64,000 nt of DNA from Zoogloeaceae bacterium (GTDB lineage: Bacteria; Pseudomonadota; Gammaproteobacteria; Burkholderiales; Rhodocyclaceae), in assembly GCA_024235595.1 (NCBI GenBank), contig JACKMC010000008.1:62001-126000 (forward strand). Direction: 5' to 3'. Below the pieces are notes generated by a model. That model was not told where the DNA came from. It searched no databases and saw only the letters and a program-made list of their open reading frames with translations. Made by a program: the position numbers and the translations under genes. Numbering within the stretch: the first letter of the stretch is position 1; each line of letters begins with the position of its first letter. Positions 1 through 8,184 of the stretch are shown here, one piece after another.

Positions 1-109
1 GGCCGGAGAGGGTGGTCATCATGCCGATCTTGAGCGCATCGGCTGCCGGCACGACCCCGGCGGCCAACAACATGGCACAGCCCAGGGCAATCTTCTTCAT
101 GTGGTGCAT
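1..109 (-). CDS. Periplasmic substrate-binding protein of an ABC transporter, N-terminus only
   Basis: Only the first 36 codons lie in the window; the gene runs off the left edge. The start is the ATG at 109, placed six bases after AGGAG. The translated start is a signal peptide (MHHMKKIALG, then a hydrophobic run ending near PAADA), followed by LKIGMMTTLSG. That last stretch is the usual beginning of the mature part of branched-chain amino-acid/amide-type binding proteins (Peripla_BP_6 family). The ligand cannot be told from this fragment. An internal ATG at 100 is an alternative start. Confidence 0.72.
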   Translation of the reverse strand, partial: MHHMKKIALGCAMLLAAGVVPAADALKIGMMTTLSG

Positions 110-424
110 CGTTTTCTCCTCGGGGGTCTCGGTTCAGCCGTGATCTTCGCATGGCGGACCGCCTAGGATATCGCGAAGCCGCGCCGCCGGTGACGTTCAG
201 GGCCGTTGCTCGAGCGTCCCGGGGGCCATGTGCGGTGCCGCCCGGCGGGTTCGCAAGGGTTCCCGGTTCAATTTCGTTCGAAGTGGACTAGAACGAATCG
301 AGGCGTCATGGCCCGGGATCGGTCCTTCCGGCCTGGCCGTGGTGTCGAGATCCATCGAAGGGCGCCGCCGCTCGCCGGCAGTCCCATCCATGGCGAGCAA
401 ATCGCAGATGCGCGGGAGGCTCTC
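110..424. other. Intergenic region between divergent genes; one inverted repeat
   Basis: These 315 bases separate the leftward binding-protein gene from the rightward bacteriohemerythrin gene, so both promoters should lie here. I see no convincing -35/-10 pair. The reading frame of the hemerythrin gene stays open upstream to about 206, but the extension is Arg/Pro-rich and unlike any hemerythrin, so I treat it as non-coding. The only structured element is the inverted repeat at 273-297. Confidence 0.5.
273..297. promoter_or_regulatory. Inverted repeat, possible operator
   Basis: TTCGTTC at 273-279 is the exact reverse complement of GAACGAA at 291-297, with 11 bases between them. A dyad of this size fits a dimeric repressor site. 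It lies about 130 bases upstream of the bacteriohemerythrin start. No known regulator is assigned. Confidence 0.35.
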
Positions 425-940
425 ATGAACACTGAAACCGCACTGTTCAACCGCATCCAGTCGCTCGATCTCTCAGTCGCCAAGCTGGTCCAGTGGGGCG
501 AGCATCTCTCGGTCGAACACCCGGGCATCGATGCCCAGCACAAGGCGATCTTCGATCTCGGCGCGCGGATCCACGAGCATTGGCGCCACGGCGGCGTGGT
601 CGACGAGCTGCGGCCGTCGGTCGACAAGCTGGTCAACATGTTGCAGGTGCATTTCGCCTATGAGGAGCGCCTGCTCGGCGAAATCGGCTATGCCGACCTC
701 AAGCAGCATGCCGCCGAGCATCGCAACATGCTCGACGACCTCGAGCTCATCCACGAGCGCTTCCACAGGATCGTCGATGGGCACGAAGCGCGCGGCGGGT
801 CGCTGCTCGCACCGGGTTGGCCGATCATGCAGTTCATGCTCGGGGTCACCGTAGGCCATGTGATGACCAGCGACATGAGCTATTGCAAGGCCTTGATCGC
901 CAGCCGCGATGGCGAGGAACGGTTCCAGGGGCTGGCCTGA
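425..940 (+). CDS. Bacteriohemerythrin (oxygen-binding di-iron protein)
   Basis: The 171-residue protein has the hemerythrin four-helix layout and the ordered di-iron ligands. There is a His in helix A (EHPGIDAQH region), HF..EE after MLQV in the middle helices, H..EH after LKQ, and H...D in VGHVMTSD near the end. Such proteins bind O2 reversibly and serve in oxygen storage or sensing in microaerophilic and denitrifying bacteria. The start at 425 was chosen because GGGAGG lies six bases upstream and because the residues before it do not resemble hemerythrin. No sensor or output domain is attached, so it is a single-domain cytoplasmic form. The next gene is convergent and functionally unrelated. 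Confidence 0.9.
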   Translation: MNTETALFNRIQSLDLSVAKLVQWGEHLSVEHPGIDAQHKAIFDLGARIHEHWRHGGVVDELRPSVDKLVNMLQVHFAYEERLLGEIGYADLKQHAAEHRNMLDDLELIHERFHRIVDGHEARGGSLLAPGWPIMQFMLGVTVGHVMTSDMSYCKALIASRDGEERFQGLA

Positions 941-1019
941 TCGAGCCGGCCTCACGCGTTCGCCGCACGCCAGGGCATTGCTCGAGGCTGCGCTCGTGCT
1001 GTGAGCGTTCAACGGGCCT

Positions 1020-2141
1020 TCAGTCGAGCGTGCGGCGAAAGGTCTTGATGCCAAGTGCCAGCACCGCGAGCATGAAGACGCCGATTGGCCACACATGGCC
1101 CCACAGCAGGTCGAGTCCGTTGCCCTTCAGCAGGATCCCGCGTACCAGCACCAGAAAATGGGTCAGCGGCAGCACGTTGCCGATCACCTGGGCCCATTCG
1201 GGCATGCCGCGAAACGGAAACATGAAACCCGACAGCAGCATCGAAGGCAGGAAGAAGAAAAAGGTCATCTGCATCGCCTGGAGCTGGTTTTGGGCGATCG
1301 AGCTGAAGGTGATGCCCAGCGTGAGGTTGGCGAGGATGAACAGCAGCACTACCGCGAACAGCAGCAGCAGGCTGCCCTGCATCGGCACCTCGAAGATCAG
1401 CCGCGCCGCCACCAGCACCAGCGCCACCTGGATCAGCCCGATGAGGATGTAGGGCACGATCTTGCCGGTCATCACCTCGAGCGGCGTGGCCGGCGTGGCG
1501 AGCAGATTCTCGAAGGTGCCGCGCTCGCGCTCGCGGGTCATGGCGAGGCCGGTCATGAGGATCATGGTCATGGTCAGGATCACCCCCAGCAAGCCCGGCA
1601 CCACGTTGAATGCGGTGATGCCCTCGGGGTTGTAGCGGCGATGGATGCGCAGCTCGATGGGCGCAGTGCCCGCCGCCCTCACGCCGGGCAGGTCGGGGGC
1701 GAACACCTCGATGCCGAGCTTGTTGAGCACCGAGATCGCGCCGCTGGTTGCCATCGGGTCGGTGGCGTCCGCCTCCACCAGCAGGACTGGCGTGCTGCCA
1801 CGTACCAGGTCGCGATTGAAACCCACCGGGAAGGTCACCACGAACTGCACTTCGCCACGGTCAAGCAGGGTGTCGGCGTCGCGCGCATCGACCGTGCCGA
1901 CGATGCGGAAATACTCGCTGTTCTTCATCGCGGCCACATAGGCCCGTGCGAACGGGCCGGGGTCGGCCATCACCACCGCGGTGGGCATGTGCCGGGGGTC
2001 CGAATTGATGGCGAAGCCGAACAGCAGCAACTGCATGATCGGCATCATCACGATCATGCCGAAGGTCAGCCTGTCGCGGCGCAGCTGGATGAACTCCTTG
2101 ATCAGGATGCCGAGCCAACGGGAGAAGGAAAAACCGTTCAT
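1020..2141 (-). CDS. ABC-2 type exporter permease (YhhJ/YbhR-like)
   Basis: 373 residues. The N-terminal membrane segment (about residues 25-45) is followed by a large extracytoplasmic domain (about 50-175). Five hydrophobic segments then run from about 180 to the end (GVILTMTMILMTGLAM, ILIGLIQVALVL, LLLLFAVVLLFILA and others). This is the ABC2_membrane_3 layout of drug or bile-salt exporter permeases. It is the last gene of an operon with the ATPase, whose stop overlaps this start (ATGA). E. coli ybhFSR has two permeases. Here only one follows the ATPase, so the transporter is probably a homodimer of permeases. The substrate is unknown; small hydrophobic toxic compounds are plausible. Confidence 0.92.
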   Translation of the reverse strand: MNGFSFSRWLGILIKEFIQLRRDRLTFGMIVMMPIMQLLLFGFAINSDPRHMPTAVVMADPGPFARAYVAAMKNSEYFRIVGTVDARDADTLLDRGEVQFVVTFPVGFNRDLVRGSTPVLLVEADATDPMATSGAISVLNKLGIEVFAPDLPGVRAAGTAPIELRIHRRYNPEGITAFNVVPGLLGVILTMTMILMTGLAMTRERERGTFENLLATPATPLEVMTGKIVPYILIGLIQVALVLVAARLIFEVPMQGSLLLLFAVVLLFILANLTLGITFSSIAQNQLQAMQMTFFFFLPSMLLSGFMFPFRGMPEWAQVIGNVLPLTHFLVLVRGILLKGNGLDLLWGHVWPIGVFMLAVLALGIKTFRRTLD

Positions 2142-3076
2142 GCCGGCATCTCGAACTGGTCGCGGCTGCCCTGCATGAGATTGATGAAGGCATCTTCCAG
2201 CGAGGTGTCGACACGGCGCATGTGCAGCGCGAGGCCGGCGATGTGCCCGGCGAGGCTGCGTTCGAGCAGTGCGTCGTCATGTCCGCTGACATGCAGCGTG
2301 CTGCCGAAACTCGCCACCAGCACCGCGCCCGGCAGTTTGCGCAGCGCTTCGGCGAGGCCGGGTCCGCTCTCGCCGCTGATCGCGAAGGTGACCAGCTGCT
2401 GGCTGCGCACGATCTCCTCGGCGCTGCCCGATGCCAGCAGTTCGCCGTAGGCGATATAGCCGAGGCGGTTGCAGCGTTCGGCCTCGTCCATGTAGTGGGT
2501 GGACACCAGCACGGTGATTCCCGTCGCCGCGAGGCGATGGATCTCCTCCCAGAAGTCACGGCGGGCCTTTGGATCGACCCCCGCGGTGGGCTCGTCGAGC
2601 AACAGCAGCCTGGGCTCGTGCAGCAGGCAGGAGGCGAGCGCCAGGCGTTGCTTCCAGCCCCCCGAGAGGGTGCCGGCGAGCTGCCTGCGGCGACTCGTCA
2701 GGCCAAGATCCTCGAGCGCCCGGTCAACCGTCTCGCGGCGGCGCGCCATGCCGAACATGCGGGCCACGAAGTCGAGGTTCTCGGCAATCGTGAGGTCCTC
2801 CCACAGCGAGAAGCGCTGGGTCATGTAGCCCACCTTGCGCTTGATGCGGGCACTGTCGCGGATCACGTCGAAGCCGAGGCAGCTGCCACTGCCGCTGTCG
2901 GGTGTGAGCAGGCCGCACAACATGCGGATCGAGGTGGTCTTGCCGCTGCCGTTGGGGCCGAGAAAACCGAAGATCTCGCCTTCGCTCACCTGCAACGACA
3001 AGTCCTTGACCACATGCTTGTCGCCAAAGCGCTTGTTCAGGCCGGTGACGTCGATGATCGGGGCGGCTGCCTTCAC
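2138..3076 (-). CDS. ABC exporter ATP-binding protein
   Basis: About 312 residues. It has Walker A GPNGSGKT, signature LSGGWKQR, Walker B LLLLDEPTAGVD and a switch His in LVSTHYMDEAERC. The C-terminal ~90 residues form the extra domain seen in single-NBD exporters of the DrrA/CcmA type. I place the start at the GTG at 3076, one base after the stop of the membrane-fusion gene; the TTG at 3091 in the same frame is the alternative. It powers the permease encoded next and should act at the inner membrane with the membrane fusion protein as part of a trans-envelope efflux system. Confidence 0.92.
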   Translation of the reverse strand: MKAAAPIIDVTGLNKRFGDKHVVKDLSLQVSEGEIFGFLGPNGSGKTTSIRMLCGLLTPDSGSGSCLGFDVIRDSARIKRKVGYMTQRFSLWEDLTIAENLDFVARMFGMARRRETVDRALEDLGLTSRRRQLAGTLSGGWKQRLALASCLLHEPRLLLLDEPTAGVDPKARRDFWEEIHRLAATGITVLVSTHYMDEAERCNRLGYIAYGELLASGSAEEIVRSQQLVTFAISGESGPGLAEALRKLPGAVLVASFGSTLHVSGHDDALLERSLAGHIAGLALHMRRVDTSLEDAFINLMQGSRDQFEMPA

Positions 3077-3077
3077 C

Positions 3078-4043
3078 TCACTGCCCCGCAACGGTAACGT
3101 CGAGCGGCAGGCCAGGGCGCAGGCGGGTGGCGTCTTCCGGCGAGGGCGCGGCTTCGACCCTGAACACCAGCTTCTCGCGGCTGCCGCGGCTGTAGATCAC
3201 CGGCGGGGTGTATTCCGCCTGAGGTGAGATGAAATCGATGGTGGCACGGACCGGGGCCGGGCAGCCATCACACCGCGCCTCGACGAGTTGGCCGATGCGT
3301 AGCGTCGCGAGTTCGCTCTCCGGGACGAAGAAGCGCAGTCGTCGCCTCGAATCGGGCAGCAGGCTGGCCACCGGGCTGCCCGCCGGCACCCATTCGCCGG
3401 GGCGGTAATAGGTATCGCTCACTTCGCCGGCGAGCGGCGCGCTGACCGTCTTGCGCTCCACCGCCCAACGCTTCTGGGCGACCAGCGCATCGGCGGCCCG
3501 CACCTCGGCTTCGGCACCCAGGACTTCGGGCTCGCGGCCCAGCGAATCGCGATAGCTGGCGATGCGTTGCCTCGCAGCCTCCGCCTGGGCGGCCGCGGCC
3601 TTTTGCGTGCTGCGGGCTTCGTCGAGCACACTGGCGGCGACGAAGTTGCGTCCTGCCAGCGCCTGCTGACGGGCCAGTGCAGCGTTGGCGAGGGCCAGGC
3701 TCGCCTGTGCGGCACGCAGTTCGGCTTGGAGCGCCGCGATCTCGGATGTACGCCGCGGCGCCTTGAGATTGTCCACGCCTTGCCGCGCCGCCTCGGCCCG
3801 CGAGCGGGCCTCCGCGAGCGCTTCGGCATCGGGATCGGCGGCGATCGCGAAGAGCGTCTGTCCAGGCTGAACGCGGCTGCCGCGCTCGGCAGCGAGCGTG
3901 CCCAGATAGCCCGCCTGCGGCGCGGCGAGGTAGAGGAAATCGCCTTCGACATAACCTTGATAGCCCACCTGCGCGGGTTCGCCGCATGCGCCCAGCATGG
4001 TTGTCGCGGCAATCGTTGCGAGGATGCCTGGGAATCGATTCAT
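3078..4043 (-). CDS. HlyD-family membrane fusion protein (YbhG-like), lipoprotein
   Basis: 321 residues from the ATG at 4043, which overlaps the stop of the upstream regulator (ATGA). The N-terminus is a signal sequence with a lipobox-like TMLGACG, so a lipid-anchored adaptor is likely. It is followed by a first biotinyl-lipoyl half (VEGDFLYLAAPQAG), a long coiled-coil hairpin (about 75-190, rich in Ala, Glu and Arg), the second lipoyl half (KTVSAPLAGEVSDTYY) and a beta-barrel domain. It links the inner-membrane ABC pump to an outer-membrane channel. The frame remains open upstream of 4043, but the ATG with lipobox is the natural start. Confidence 0.9.
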   Translation of the reverse strand: MNRFPGILATIAATTMLGACGEPAQVGYQGYVEGDFLYLAAPQAGYLGTLAAERGSRVQPGQTLFAIAADPDAEALAEARSRAEAARQGVDNLKAPRRTSEIAALQAELRAAQASLALANAALARQQALAGRNFVAASVLDEARSTQKAAAAQAEAARQRIASYRDSLGREPEVLGAEAEVRAADALVAQKRWAVERKTVSAPLAGEVSDTYYRPGEWVPAGSPVASLLPDSRRRLRFFVPESELATLRIGQLVEARCDGCPAPVRATIDFISPQAEYTPPVIYSRGSREKLVFRVEAAPSPEDATRLRPGLPLDVTVAGQ

Positions 4044-4441
4044 GCGCTGGCGCTCCCGACGGACGCAGGGTAAGGCAACAGTTCGACCAACTGGCGCAGC
4101 GCGGCCCTGAGTTTCAGCTCGCCTTGCCGTCCGGGCTTGAGCACCGCGAGGCCCAGGACCGTATCGCGCAGGGATGCTCGCACCCTCGGCAGGAGGGCCG
4201 CCGCCGTGGCCGACATTGCAGGCGTGTCCGCCCCTGCGCTGTCCAGCGGCCTTGCCAGCGCCGGCTCCACCGAGGAATCGGCGCTTGCCGGCAAGCGCTT
4301 GGTGCGGGTCGGGCAACGATAGCTGAGGTGGCGCCGGATCATCCCAGCGGCCTTGGCCACCCGCGGCAGGGAGCGTGCCGCAGGTCCGTGCTCGTGAAAC
4401 AGGGCGAAAGCGGATTCGAGAAGGCGGCGCGCTACGCTCAT
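4040..4441 (-). CDS. TetR-family regulator, short and partly degenerate
   Basis: 133 residues from the ATG at 4441, seven bases after GAGGAA. Residues about 5-40 match a TetR DNA-binding domain: LLESAFALFHEHGP, then VAKAAGM in the recognition helix-turn-helix. After LSYR the family would read HFP followed by a 'K.aLl' helix. In this frame it becomes CPTRTKRLPAS, whereas the neighbouring frame reads LPDPHQALAG, closer to the family. This suggests a one-base frameshift near 4310. The ligand domain is also too short (TetR proteins are usually 190-220 residues). It heads the exporter operon, where a CecR-like repressor sits in E. coli. It may be a decaying repressor or may carry a sequencing error. 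Confidence 0.6.
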   Translation of the reverse strand: MSVARRLLESAFALFHEHGPAARSLPRVAKAAGMIRRHLSYRCPTRTKRLPASADSSVEPALARPLDSAGADTPAMSATAAALLPRVRASLRDTVLGLAVLKPGRQGELKLRAALRQLVELLPYPASVGSASA

Positions 4442-4803
4442 CGAGTTCCTCGGGGGGGCGTCAGTTGCCGTTGGTAACAATAGCAAATCCTGCTTCACGA
4501 TGTCGCCGGGCCACACAGCGCAGCCGATCGGGGCATCCTTCGGGCAAATCGAGATCCACCGCAGGCCGCGCTGCTGCAGCAGGAAAGCGGCATCCGTCAT
4601 GCAATCGCGCAAGGGGACCGCAAGAACCTGCTTGCCTGCCCTGTATGATAATGCCCTTGGTCCTGAGGCTGCTTCCGGGCGTCTCGGCGAGCTTGCTCCG
4701 GGACTGCACCGCCCGTCGGCGACCCGCCCACCGCCTCCGCAGTCCGAAGGGCGGCCCGGACGAAAGCGCCACCATTTCAATTTCGCTTCTGGACGAGGCA
4801 GGC
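4442..4803. other. Intergenic region between exporter operon and pgi
   Basis: These 362 bases hold the divergent promoters of the exporter operon and pgi. A palindrome suited to a TetR repressor lies at 4465-4486. On the plus strand, TATGATAAT at about 4644-4652 resembles a -10 box for pgi, without a convincing -35. The open frame upstream of pgi has no family similarity and is not coding in my view. Confidence 0.5.
4465..4486. promoter_or_regulatory. 22-bp imperfect palindrome, candidate TetR operator
   Basis: The 22 bases begin with TTGC and end with GCAA; 8 of 11 symmetric positions pair, including the inner GTT/AAC triplets. The site lies 24 bases upstream of the TetR-like start codon, where an autoregulatory repressor would bind. 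Whether the present, probably damaged, regulator still recognises it is unknown. Confidence 0.42.
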
Positions 4804-6459
4804 ATGACTACCACGAGCACCCAGCACTCGCCCTGCGAGACCCCGGCCTGGCAGGCCCTGGCCGCCCATGCGGCGGCCCTCCGCGATACCCGGCTTCGCA
4901 CCCTGTTCGGCGAAGAGCCGCGCCGCTTCGAGCGCTTCTCGCTCGCCGCCGCGGGCCTGACCCTCGACTATTCGAAGAACCGCGTCGACGCCAGGGCGCT
5001 CGAGCTGCTGTTTGCGCTGGCGCGTGAGCGCGGGCTCGAGGCCGCCCGCGACCAGATGTTCGCCGGCGTGCCGATCAACAACACCGAAGGCCGCGCGGTG
5101 CTGCATGTGGCGCTGCGCGCGCCGGCGGGCGCGCGCTTCGAGGTCGATGGCGAGGACGTGATGCCGGCCGTGGCGGCGGTACGCGAGCGCGTCGGCGAGT
5201 TCGCCACAGCGGTGCGCGAGGGGAGCTGGCGCGGCTATACCGGCGAAGCGGTCAGCGACGTGGTCAACATCGGCATCGGCGGCTCGGACCTGGGCCCGGC
5301 GATGGCCTGCCAGGCGCTCGCCGCCTATGGCCATGCGCGCCTCACCATGCACTTCGTCTCGAACGTCGATGGCGACCAGCTCGCCCAGGTGCTGGCGCGG
5401 GTGAACCCCGCACGGACCCTGTTCGTGATCGCCTCGAAGACCTTCACCACCATCGAGACCATGACCAACGCGGCCAGCGCCCGCGCCTGGTTCCTCGCCG
5501 GCGGGGCGGCCGAGAAGGACATCGCGCGCCACTTCGTGGCGGTGTCGACGAATGCCGCCAAGGTGGCCGAGTTCGGGATCGACGCGGCCAACATGTTCGG
5601 CTTCTGGGACTGGGTCGGCGGGCGCTACTCGATGTGGTCGGCGGTGGGCTTGCCGATCGCGCTGTGGGTCGGGCGCGAGAACTTCGAAGCGATGCTGGAC
5701 GGCGCCCACGGGATGGACCGTCATTTCGCCGAGGCGCCGCTGGAGGCCAACATGCCGGCGATCCTCGCCCTGCTCGGGGTGTGGTACCGCGCCTTCTTCC
5801 ATGCCACCAGCGTGTGCATCGCGCCGTATTCGCAGGCGCTGGCGCGCATGCCGGCCTACCTGCAGCAGCTCGAGATGGAGAGTAACGGCAAGTCGGTGAC
5901 CCGCGACGGCCAGCCGGTCGCGATGTCGACCTGCCCGGTGGTGTGGGGCGAACCCGGCACCAACGGCCAGCATGCCTTCTTCCAGTTGCTGCACCAGGGC
6001 ACCGACCTGATCCCGGTCGACTTCATCGCCCCGCTCAAGGCCGCGCACACCCTGCCGGGCCATCATCGCCTGCTGCTCGCCAACTGCATCGCCCAGAGCA
6101 AGGCGCTGATGGTGGGCAAGACCGCCGACGAGGTGCGTGCCGAGCTCACCGCCGCGGGCATGAGCGGCGCGGCGCTCGAGGCGCTGGTGCCGCACCGGGT
6201 GTTCCAGGGCAACCGCCCGAGCAACACCATCCTCATGCCGGCGCTGTCGCCGCGCAGCCTGGGCGCGCTGATCGCGCTCTACGAGCACAAGGTCTTCGTG
6301 CAGGGAATCATCTGGGACGTGAACAGCTTCGACCAGTGGGGCGTGGAACTCGGCAAGCAGCTCGCCACCCGTATCGTGGGCGAACTGGCGAGCGGCGACG
6401 CCGAGCACGAAGATGCCTCCACCCGCGGCCTCATCGGCATGGTGCGGGCGGCAAGCTGA
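4804..6459 (+). CDS. pgi: Glucose-6-phosphate isomerase
   Basis: Interconverts glucose 6-phosphate and fructose 6-phosphate in the cytoplasm for glycolysis and gluconeogenesis. The 551-residue protein has the usual length for the long bacterial form. Family signatures are clear: VNIGIGGSDLGP and VIASKTFTTIET for phosphate binding, GGRYSMWSAVG, the catalytic Glu in QLEMESNGKS, the His in EPGTNGQHAFFQLLHQG, and the C-terminal Lys in SFDQWGVELGK. The ATG at 4804 was chosen because the protein then begins where pgi proteins do. The Shine-Dalgarno is weak (GAGGCAGG). The upstream operon is divergent; the downstream gene is in the same direction after about 50 bases. Confidence 0.97.
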   Translation: MTTTSTQHSPCETPAWQALAAHAAALRDTRLRTLFGEEPRRFERFSLAAAGLTLDYSKNRVDARALELLFALARERGLEAARDQMFAGVPINNTEGRAVLHVALRAPAGARFEVDGEDVMPAVAAVRERVGEFATAVREGSWRGYTGEAVSDVVNIGIGGSDLGPAMACQALAAYGHARLTMHFVSNVDGDQLAQVLARVNPARTLFVIASKTFTTIETMTNAASARAWFLAGGAAEKDIARHFVAVSTNAAKVAEFGIDAANMFGFWDWVGGRYSMWSAVGLPIALWVGRENFEAMLDGAHGMDRHFAEAPLEANMPAILALLGVWYRAFFHATSVCIAPYSQALARMPAYLQQLEMESNGKSVTRDGQPVAMSTCPVVWGEPGTNGQHAFFQLLHQGTDLIPVDFIAPLKAAHTLPGHHRLLLANCIAQSKALMVGKTADEVRAELTAAGMSGAALEALVPHRVFQGNRPSNTILMPALSPRSLGALIALYEHKVFVQGIIWDVNSFDQWGVELGKQLATRIVGELASGDAEHEDASTRGLIGMVRAAS

Positions 6460-6512
6460 TGATGAGCGAGCCCGGGGCAAGGCTGTCGCAAGCGGCGGGA
6501 TGAGGTAGACGC

Positions 6513-7547
6513 ATGGTATTGGGAAGGCGGGGGGCGATGCGCAGCGGGTATGCGATCGCTGCCGCGGTCGTGGTGTGGCTTTGGTCCCATCTCGTGCCCG
6601 CCGAGTCCCCGGACGAGGGGCTGGCGCTGTCCTGCCTGGGTGAGCGCGAGGCGCTTGTGGTGTCGCGCCAGATGCCCTATGCCCGTGTGACGGTGGATGC
6701 TCGAGAGGGCTACTTCGTGCTGGATTTCGGTGCGGACGTCAGCGCCATCACGCCGCAGGGTTTCGCGGATCCCGCCAAACCCGCGCCAATCGCGGGCAGC
6801 CGCGATCGCTATCGGGATTTCCGGTTCTTCGGCAACTGGGGCCAGGTCCGCCTGCTGCTCCAGCGTCGCGCCCCGGTCAGTGGCAGCGTGGCGCAGGCGG
6901 GGGTGATCGGCACCGATTTCCTGTCGCGACACATCTACACCGTCGACTACCGCGGCGCGGCGCTCTATCGCGCACAGCCGGCCGGCTTCTGCAGTGACAC
7001 GGCGTTGCAGGCCGCGGCATTCGTGCCGCTGTCCACCCGCGGCTACTATTCCAGCCAACCCGCGACGCTGAACTGCCCACGCGCCGGCGGCCCCGGGCGC
7101 TGCCCCAACATCCCCAGCCTGCCGATCCGCCTCGGCGGGGTCGAGGCGATCGCGCAGCTCGATACCGGTTTCGACGACGGCGCCCAGCCGCATTCGCTGA
7201 ACATCAACCAGGCGATGTTCGACGCGTTGCAGCGCTCGGGAGTGCGGCTACAGGCACGGCCCGAGATCGCCTTGCAGTTGAGTACCTGCCAGCAAGGCAT
7301 TTCGGAGCGGGTGGATGCCTATCGGGTGCCGGCCGGCACGGCGCTGGAGTTCATCGGCATGAATGGGCAGGCGGTGCGCCGCGAGGCGCAGGTGACAGTG
7401 TTCGTCAAGCGCCCACCGCGCGAGGCGCTGGTGTGCGGCGGCATCGGTACCTGGCAACAGCCTGCGGCGCAACTGGGCGCCTCGTTCTTCGCCAGCGGCA
7501 TGTTGATCGTCGATCCATTCTCGGCGCGGGTGTGGTACCGACGCTAG
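6513..7547 (+). CDS. Exported aspartic-protease-like protein of unknown function
   Basis: 344 residues (336 if the ATG at 6537, which has its own GGGAAGG, is used). The N-terminus is a signal peptide (MRSGYAIAAAVVVWLW). Two repeated lobes follow. Lobe 1 has YFVLDFGADVSAIT and later GVIGTDFLSRHIYTVDY. Lobe 2 has AIAQLDTGFDDG and later AQLGASFFASGMLIVDP. The pattern 'hydrophobic-D-x-G ... hydrophobic-G-x-x-F-L' is that of retropepsin and pepsin-like aspartic proteases. Lobe 2 keeps the DTG triad, while lobe 1 has DFG. There are several cysteines, fitting a periplasmic protein. The family was recognised by pattern only, and catalysis is uncertain because of DFG. Confidence 0.6.
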   Translation: MVLGRRGAMRSGYAIAAAVVVWLWSHLVPAESPDEGLALSCLGEREALVVSRQMPYARVTVDAREGYFVLDFGADVSAITPQGFADPAKPAPIAGSRDRYRDFRFFGNWGQVRLLLQRRAPVSGSVAQAGVIGTDFLSRHIYTVDYRGAALYRAQPAGFCSDTALQAAAFVPLSTRGYYSSQPATLNCPRAGGPGRCPNIPSLPIRLGGVEAIAQLDTGFDDGAQPHSLNINQAMFDALQRSGVRLQARPEIALQLSTCQQGISERVDAYRVPAGTALEFIGMNGQAVRREAQVTVFVKRPPREALVCGGIGTWQQPAAQLGASFFASGMLIVDPFSARVWYRR

Positions 7548-7577
7548 GGCTCGTCGAACCGCGGCGTCTTGACGCAG

Positions 7578-7602
7578 GCCGCCCGGGCGGCGCCATTTTT
7601 TT
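7578..7602 (+). terminator. Probable rho-independent terminator
   Basis: The perfect palindrome GCCGCCCGGGCGGC at 7578-7591 can form a five-pair GC stem. It is followed after four bases by seven T. It lies 30 bases after the stop of the protease-like gene. Confidence 0.55.
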
Positions 7603-8184
7603 GGGACTGCGGCAGGGCCGTGGTCGTCGCCGAAGCGTGCCGGGGCGGCATTCTTTCGGGGCTCGCCAGGTGTCCTGAATCGCGGTCTCGCGGCGGCCTC
7701 ATTTTGTCCATGGCGGGGCCGGCAGACTGCGTCCATGTCAAGGATGCCAAGTGCGCGATCCCCCGCTGGGCGGACATGCCAGTGCCCTTGCGGGTGTCGT
7801 CGTCGACAATGTCGGCGAGCCTCCGCTGGCCGCTTCGGCGGCGCGATACGGTGTGGTCGTCCGGGCCCGCTGCCGCGCTGTCTTCAGGGTGAACCGGGCC
7901 TTGATCCTTGAAGGTGCGCATCGATCCGGCAGCGCATGGCCTTGCCGTGGTATGTGACTGACAGCATGGCGAGCGCCTTCGCGGCCTGTGCCGCGGTATC
8001 TGGAAGAGGCGCCGGGGTGAGCGCAGGGTTCGAGAACACATCGCGGGCGTTTGGACAGTGCTGTTCTGGCCGGGGCCGATCCGGCGTCGGCTGTGTGGGG
8101 CGCACCGGACAGCCTGCGGGCGTGATGGTGGCGGTGCGCCTGCACCGCGCCTTTCTTGCAGCGGGGAGGGTGAGCAGAGGCGCT
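7603..8184. other. 582 bp without a recognisable gene
   Basis: Between the terminator and flgN I see open frames on both strands, but all translate to Arg/Ser/Pro-rich sequence with no motif and no fitting ribosome-binding site. There is no repeat or RNA gene that I can support. It marks the boundary between the metabolic genes and the flagellar cluster and may be decayed coding sequence. Confidence 0.4.

Noticed and set aside
206..424. N-terminal extension of the bacteriohemerythrin frame
   Set aside because: The extension is Arg/Pro-rich, unlike the family, and a good ribosome-binding site precedes the internal ATG at 425.
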